From assembly GCA_021799315.1 (NCBI GenBank), contig JAJZAR010000005.1, positions 1 through 28,666 on the forward strand: a DNA stretch of 28,666 nt, in the 5' to 3' direction. Below, piece by piece: positions 24,561 through 28,666 of the stretch; position 1 is the first letter of the stretch; each line of letters begins with the position of its first letter. Origin of the DNA: Thermoplasmata archaeon. GTDB lineage: Archaea; Thermoplasmatota; Thermoplasmata; Thermoplasmatales; Thermoplasmataceae. The position numbers and the translations under genes are program-made. The notes beneath the pieces are model-generated. The model did no database searches. It worked only from the letters and a program-made list of their open reading frames with translations, and was not told where the DNA came from.

Positions 24561-25730
24561 ATGAAAGTAGCAATACTTGGTATAGATGGATACATTGGCT
24601 GGGCCCTTGCTATGAGGCTCGCTGAACATGGTAAAAATGTAATTGGAGTGGATTCTTTTTACACGAGAAAGAGGGTAAAAGAAGTTGGTTCGGATTCACT
24701 TCTTCCCATAACAACTCTGGATGAGAGATTAAAAACCTTTGAAGAAAGGAGTGGAAAGAAAATTGAATTTGCCGGAGGTGATGTAAATGATCCAGATTTC
24801 ATGCTGGAATTTGTAAAGAAAGAACGCCCTGATGCCTATGTACATCTTGCGGAACAGCGATCTGCACCCTACTCCATGATCGGCCTCACTCAGGCAAGAG
24901 AAACGCTAATACAGAATATGGGTGGAACAATAAATCTGGTCTATGCCATGAAAGAATATACACCCGATGCGCACCTACTGAAACTTGGAACCATGGGAGA
25001 ATACGGAACACCCAATATTGATATTCCAGAAGGGTTCTTTGAAATTGACTATAAGGGTAGGCATGATAGACTTCCCTTCCCAAAGTCTGCGGGTTCCTGG
25101 TATCACTGGAGCAAGGTACATGATACAAATAACCTGATGTTCGCGAATAAGGTCTGGGGATTGAAGATAACTGATGTTATGCAAGGGGTTGTTTATGGAA
25201 CGAGGACCAAGGAAATTACAAAATATGGAATACCTACAAGATTTGACTTTGACGAGGTCTGGGGAACCGCGCTGAACAGGTTCTGTACACAGGCTTCCAT
25301 TGGTATTCCACTTACAGCGTATGGCAAAGGTGAGCAGAGAAGAGGGTATCTATCACTAGAAGATAGTATTACATGCCTCGAGCTGGGGCTTGATAAGCCT
25401 CCAAAAACCGGAGAATACAGGGTATACAACCAATTCGATGAACACTATTCCATAAATGAACTCACAGCGCTCGTCGCAGAAAGAGGCGAAAAAATTTTTG
25501 GCAGACATATTGATGTTTCCCACATAGATAATCCACGAGTGGAACAGGATCAACATTATTATAACCCAGAGCACATGAAACTTAAGGAACTGGGTTACAA
25601 GCCTTCCAGAAACCTTTATGAAGATATAGACGAGATACTTGCAGATGTAAACGATAATAGAGAACGTGCTCTGAAATACAGAGACTGTATCATGCCAAAA
25701 ACAGTGTGGAGGAAAAGTATATCAAAATAA
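24561..25730 (+). CDS. sqdB: UDP-sulfoquinovose synthase (SQD1/Agl3-like)
   Basis: Forms UDP-sulfoquinovose from UDP-glucose and sulfite with bound NAD. 389 residues, an extended SDR. Motifs: the NAD site GIDGYIGW (7-14), HLAEQRSAPYSMI (95-107), KLGTMGEYGTPNIDIPEG (141-158), and the catalytic Y181-x3-K185 in SWYHWSKVHDTNN, with T144 before it; these match the SQD1 residues T145, Y182 and K186 as I recall them for the plant enzyme. In Sulfolobus, Agl3 makes the sulfosugar of the S-layer N-glycan, and that is the likely role here. It lies 92 bp before the kelch surface protein gene, which has its own promoter. Confidence 0.93.
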   Translation: MKVAILGIDGYIGWALAMRLAEHGKNVIGVDSFYTRKRVKEVGSDSLLPITTLDERLKTFEERSGKKIEFAGGDVNDPDFMLEFVKKERPDAYVHLAEQRSAPYSMIGLTQARETLIQNMGGTINLVYAMKEYTPDAHLLKLGTMGEYGTPNIDIPEGFFEIDYKGRHDRLPFPKSAGSWYHWSKVHDTNNLMFANKVWGLKITDVMQGVVYGTRTKEITKYGIPTRFDFDEVWGTALNRFCTQASIGIPLTAYGKGEQRRGYLSLEDSITCLELGLDKPPKTGEYRVYNQFDEHYSINELTALVAERGEKIFGRHIDVSHIDNPRVEQDQHYYNPEHMKLKELGYKPSRNLYEDIDEILADVNDNRERALKYRDCIMPKTVWRKSISK

Positions 25731-25792
25731 GCCCAATGTAATGTTGGTATACAATGGTTAAAAATAAGTCCACAAATGGCTTATGATGCAAT

Positions 25793-25800
25793 CTTTATTA
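25793..25800 (+). promoter_or_regulatory. TATA box of the kelch surface protein gene
   Basis: ctttatta centred about 26 nt before the ATG at 25823. Confidence 0.5.
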
Positions 25801-25822
25801 ACGATTTATTCATAACCGTTCA

Positions 25823-27253
25823 ATGAACCCAATTGCCTCTAAGAAAAAAAGGACAGGTCTTTTTGTTGTGGCCTTTGCAGTATTGGTTGTAGTCATATTT
25901 GCTCTATCTTCATTCATAACTCTTTCTGCACCCCCTACTTCAAACTCTTCTGCAGCATCACCGGCCATTGTGCAAGACCAAACTGTGTTCAAATATCAGT
26001 GGATGAACCAAACATCATCATCTTCACCCTCTGGTATGTCCAATGTGAGTATGGCTTGCTTTGAGCCATCCTCAGAAATTGTCATGTTCGGAGGAGAACA
26101 TTCTGTGACAAACAAAACGGGAGTGAACATGACGGAATATTCAAACCAGACATGGCTTTATAATAATCAATTCTGGACACAATCAACAGGAGAAAGTAAT
26201 ATCCCCGGTATGATCGGAACAAGCATGTCGTTCTACCCCAGAGGCATGGATGTGGTACTTTTTGGCGGTCAGAACCTCACGTCAGGTGGCAAAATTAAAT
26301 ACGAGAATGAAACCTGGCTTTTTACCGGATATACTTGGACACCATTAAAGGGACTCACCCAAGCTCCAACACCCAGGGCTTTTGCTGCAAGCGCTTATTC
26401 CCAAACAAGCAGATCCGTTATCCTATTTGGAGGAATAACATCTTCCGGTTACACCAATTCCACATGGGCATTCAAGGATAATGTCTGGACAAAGATGTCC
26501 ACAACGGGGCCAATCCCAGCCATGGAAGGATCATCAATGGTTGCGATGTCCAACGGAAACATGTTGCTATATGGAGGTGCCAACGGAACGGGTTACAGTG
26601 ATCAAACCTGGATGCTGAATACCACAACAATGCACTGGACAAAGTTGTCCACATCAACAAACCCTGGAGATTTAGCCTTTGCATCACTCAACTATTTTTC
26701 ATTCAACAATCTATATGTTCTATATGGAGGCGTTAATTCAAAGGGTGTCCCCCAGAACACCACGTGGGCATTTACAAATAATGCCTGGAATAACATGAAA
26801 ATAGGTTCCCCTTCTGCAAGTTACGGACAGACAGTTGAAGCATTATCCGCAAATGACACATTGATATTGTTTGGCGGATCAATCGGTAACAATTACAATA
26901 ACTATACCTTCGGATTCCTGAATAATACCTACAATTGGGCAGAATTTATTGAAAGCGGATTACCGACTGGATCACAGTGGAGTGTTACTATGAACGGTCA
27001 GACGAAAACGACCACATCTAATTATACTGAATTCCTTCTCATGGCAGGAACATATACCTATAACGTTACAGCACCTAGTGGATATTCGGCCACAGGAGGA
27101 AATTTGACAATGTATGCTTCATTTGTAACAAACAGCGTTTCTTTCAGCAAAATACCTACCTTGTTCTATTATACCTATGGCTTAATTGCAGGAATTATAA
27201 TTGTAATTATAGCATACGCAGGAAGTTTGGTATATAGAAAAATAGCTAAATAA
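25823..27253 (+). CDS. Kelch-repeat surface protein with two membrane anchors
   Basis: 476 residues. A basic start (SKKKR) and a hydrophobic segment (13-33) form a signal or anchor; a second membrane segment is at 448-471, followed by a basic cytoplasmic tail. Between them are six kelch-type blades, each with an (L/Y)(F/Y)GG strand about 19-24 residues before a Trp-rich strand (GG at 90, 148, 203, 251, 302 and 351), likely a six-bladed propeller outside the cell. A small beta domain (373-430) with ESGLPTGSQWSVT resembles domains of thermopsin-like and other Thermoplasmatales/Sulfolobales surface proteins. I count 18 N-x-S/T sequons. The exact function is unknown: adhesion, cell-envelope structure or sugar binding are possible. 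It has its own promoter. Confidence 0.85.
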   Translation: MNPIASKKKRTGLFVVAFAVLVVVIFALSSFITLSAPPTSNSSAASPAIVQDQTVFKYQWMNQTSSSSPSGMSNVSMACFEPSSEIVMFGGEHSVTNKTGVNMTEYSNQTWLYNNQFWTQSTGESNIPGMIGTSMSFYPRGMDVVLFGGQNLTSGGKIKYENETWLFTGYTWTPLKGLTQAPTPRAFAASAYSQTSRSVILFGGITSSGYTNSTWAFKDNVWTKMSTTGPIPAMEGSSMVAMSNGNMLLYGGANGTGYSDQTWMLNTTTMHWTKLSTSTNPGDLAFASLNYFSFNNLYVLYGGVNSKGVPQNTTWAFTNNAWNNMKIGSPSASYGQTVEALSANDTLILFGGSIGNNYNNYTFGFLNNTYNWAEFIESGLPTGSQWSVTMNGQTKTTTSNYTEFLLMAGTYTYNVTAPSGYSATGGNLTMYASFVTNSVSFSKIPTLFYYTYGLIAGIIIVIIAYAGSLVYRKIAK

Positions 27254-27968
27254 CCAATTTTTTAACCATTTCGTAAGATCGTGTTAAAATTTTATGATAA
27301 TTCTCCTTTTTACCTATGCTTAACCATGTGTCCTTAGGAATAATTTTTGGGATCACTGACTCCTTAGAGACCATTTTCTGTATACTTTCTGTGAGTTCCT
27401 TACTCTCTGCAGAGATATAATTAAGTAGATTTTTTTTGAAATAATACGTGGCGGCAATGGCCAGGTTTGAAATAGGTATAGCTGGTTTTTCACTTACCGA
27501 TATAACTCGTTTACCATCTTGAGACAGAACAGCATTTCCGTAGGAGCTTGGATTGTCAACCTCGAAAAGTGTGAGTGTTGATTCCCCTGACACAACAAGT
27601 TCCCGATAATAGGTTTCCATTGCCACAATTCCATCTCCTGCATTCAAGAGTACATCATGGCCTGAACACTTCCTTGATCCGAGGTATACGGCATTTCCGT
27701 AACCAAGCTTTGTTTCCTGAAAGACAAGATCACAGGCTGGAAAATTGGTTTCCAGATAGCTGATTGTCATTCTGTCAGATGGATCTACGACTACCACAAC
27801 CTTCTGACAACCTGCATTTTCAAGCCTTCGTATGACCATGTCCAGAACTGGGCGTAAAACAAGCTTGCCTTCTACTGCATCATAAAGAGGCAGGAGCTCT
27901 TTTCGCATCCTGCCGTCCAGGCCAGATCTGGTACCCAGACCTGCTGCAGTCACCAACCCAAAAACCAT
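27246..27968 (-). CDS. Sugar-1-phosphate nucleotidyltransferase (GalU-like)
   Basis: 240 residues. The N-terminal motif TAAGLGTR with RKELLPLYD is the nucleotide-binding signature of UTP/dTTP:glucose-1-phosphate nucleotidyltransferases, and GYGNAVYLGSR with LLNAGDG matches the substrate and metal region. KVVVVVDPSDRM (from about residue 55) and SVSEKPAIPISNLAIAATYYF also fit. Probably it activates glucose-1-phosphate with UTP, but the sugar and base are not fixed by sequence. The ATG at 27968 is preferred over 27986, which falls inside the TATA box. Its end overlaps the kelch gene by 8 nt on the opposite strand. Confidence 0.82.
   Translation of the reverse strand: MVFGLVTAAGLGTRSGLDGRMRKELLPLYDAVEGKLVLRPVLDMVIRRLENAGCQKVVVVVDPSDRMTISYLETNFPACDLVFQETKLGYGNAVYLGSRKCSGHDVLLNAGDGIVAMETYYRELVVSGESTLTLFEVDNPSSYGNAVLSQDGKRVISVSEKPAIPISNLAIAATYYFKKNLLNYISAESKELTESIQKMVSKESVIPKIIPKDTWLSIGKKENYHKILTRSYEMVKKLVI
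27258..27263 (+). terminator. T6 tract just after the kelch stop
   Basis: Six Ts within 5 nt of the stop codon, a possible archaeal terminator; on the other strand the same bases lie in the last codons of the nucleotidyltransferase. Confidence 0.3.
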
Positions 27969-27984
27969 TGAACTGCATTGGTAC

Positions 27985-27994
27985 ATAAATAATA
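27985..27994 (-). promoter_or_regulatory. TATA box of the nucleotidyltransferase gene
   Basis: tattatttat on the minus strand, about 22 nt before the ATG at 27968. Confidence 0.5.
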
Positions 27995-28083
27995 CGTTTT
28001 ATCATTGTCTCAAACCCTCTGATCGTACATGCCAGTTCAGCAATGAAGTATTTTGAAGGATAGGGAAAAAAGTTCTTAAATGG

Positions 28084-28479
28084 TCAATTGCCAGCTTGAA
28101 TAGAATTTTTATTCCCATAATATCTGTAAACCCATAGAATAATGTAGATTGCAGGGAATAGATAGAATCCGAGGATCATTGTGATATCAGCGATAGAAAG
28201 ATAGATGTAATGTGATGCAAAGAAATTGCTCAGTCCTTCAAAGTGAGCAGAATTGGATGAAACTGCAAAGGACACTGCTGCCAGTATAACTCCAATAAAA
28301 GTGAATTTTTTACTCTCTGTCATCAGTAGATAAAGTGCGTATATTGAGAGAACAACTATGGCAACAATGGTGAGATAAGTAAGGTTTGGAGGGACAAGAT
28401 GTCCTAACCTGAGGGCGGCCCCTCCAATTGTAAGTGATAGTGCAGACAAGATAATAAGAATGGGAAATTCCTGTTTCAC
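28084..28479 (-). CDS. Small unknown membrane protein
   Basis: 131 residues with four hydrophobic segments (about 5-24, 31-53, 60-77 and 93-118) and a basic C-terminal tail (RYYGNKNS). No family is recognised; the helices contain no obvious charged or metal-binding motif apart from H27, H79 and H90 near segment ends. The GTG start at 28479 lies 25 nt after a TATA-like element, so the mRNA is probably leaderless. It is divergent from the partial gene at the right edge. Nothing ties it to the sugar genes other than position. Confidence 0.6.
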   Translation of the reverse strand: MKQEFPILIILSALSLTIGGAALRLGHLVPPNLTYLTIVAIVVLSIYALYLLMTESKKFTFIGVILAAVSFAVSSNSAHFEGLSNFFASHYIYLSIADITMILGFYLFPAIYIILWVYRYYGNKNSIQAGN

Positions 28480-28499
28480 TAAGCATTATGTTAAAGGTG

Positions 28500-28508
28500 T
28501 TAAATAAG
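28500..28508 (-). promoter_or_regulatory. TATA box of the small membrane protein gene
   Basis: cttatttaa on the minus strand, 25 nt before the GTG at 28479. Confidence 0.5.
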
Positions 28509-28585
28509 TATACGCCGCCTATGTTGAGAGGTATATGAGATCGTGGAAACCATAATAATAAGCAAGCCATTTCTGATTGACGATT

Positions 28586-28666
28586 ATGCTTAGCGGCTTT
28601 ATGGAAAAACGATTGGCAGGGAAATGGATAGCAGGTCCAACAGTGGATGATGCAATCACAAGAGGG
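28586..28666 (+). CDS. N-terminal fragment, possibly proline dehydrogenase
   Basis: Only the first 27 codons are inside the window. The reading frame opens with ATG at 28586 (another ATG is at 28601) and has no stop to the edge. The segment AGKWIAGPTVDDAI recalls the N-terminus of monofunctional, Bacillus/Thermus-type proline dehydrogenases (a short basic helix, then AG-x-T-x-x-x-A-I), which oxidise proline to pyrroline-5-carboxylate. With so few residues this is tentative. A TATA-like element (28551-28560) lies about 31 nt upstream of the first ATG. Confidence 0.4.
   Translation, partial: MLSGFMEKRLAGKWIAGPTVDDAITRG

Noticed and set aside
24561..25730. Plain UDP-glucose 4-epimerase instead of sulfoquinovose synthase
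   Set aside because: HLAEQRSAPYSMI, KLGTMGEYGTPNIDI and WYHWSKVHD are specific to the SQD1 branch.

Overview
The window looks like chromosomal DNA of an acidophilic Thermoplasmata archaeon (Thermoplasmatales-like; the genus is my inference, not shown). Archaeal markers are a PCNA clamp, two RPA-type single-strand binding proteins, an aCPSF2-type beta-CASP nuclease, a split glycine decarboxylase, a CXC-tailed archaeal methylthioadenosine phosphorylase, preQ0 (archaeosine) genes and a tRNA without encoded CCA. The DNA is AT-rich. Most transcription units have a TATA box about 22-28 nt before the start codon, as expected for leaderless mRNAs; several starts are TTG or GTG. Genes inside operons instead use 1-14 nt overlaps or Shine-Dalgarno motifs.

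Layout. 1-1760: two unknown genes in one minus-strand operon. 2078-3576: an HX4DH metal permease and a MarC membrane protein. 3583-4257: a divergent type I dehydroquinase. 4624-6008: a small unknown protein, then gcvH translationally coupled to an rRNA 2'-O-methyltransferase. 6000-10421 (minus): an unknown protein with an archaeal nuclease-like/HTH regulator; hemB with an M61-PDZ peptidase. 10571-12019: a RecA/KaiC-like (GvpD-like) ATPase preceded by about 580 bp without a convincing gene. 12598-15581: malate dehydrogenase, then on the minus strand a dienoyl-CoA-reductase-like SDR coupled to queD and queC. 15783-15857: tRNA-Arg(CCT). 16009-21618: PCNA, gcvPA-gcvPB and the RPA pair. 21869-24473: mtnP-aCPSF2 and a second MarC protein. 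24561-27968: UDP-sulfoquinovose synthase, a heavily sequon-bearing kelch surface protein and a sugar nucleotidyltransferase. 28084-28666: a small membrane protein and the first codons of a possible proline dehydrogenase.

How the genes work together. GcvH and GcvPA/GcvPB are the lipoyl carrier and decarboxylase of glycine cleavage (no gcvT in view). PCNA and RPA serve replication and repair. QueC/QueD make the preQ0 precursor of archaeosine. The 24.5-28 kb block may form a surface-glycan module: the nucleotidyltransferase could supply UDP-glucose, the SQD1-like enzyme would turn it into UDP-sulfoquinovose, and the kelch protein, with 18 N-glycosylation sequons, is a plausible acceptor. No CRISPR array, insertion sequence, rRNA or clear transferred island was seen. 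The window is mostly a housekeeping region; the strongest leads are the sulfoquinovose/kelch block, the six convergent gene pairs with almost no intergenic space, and the unknown genes at the left end.
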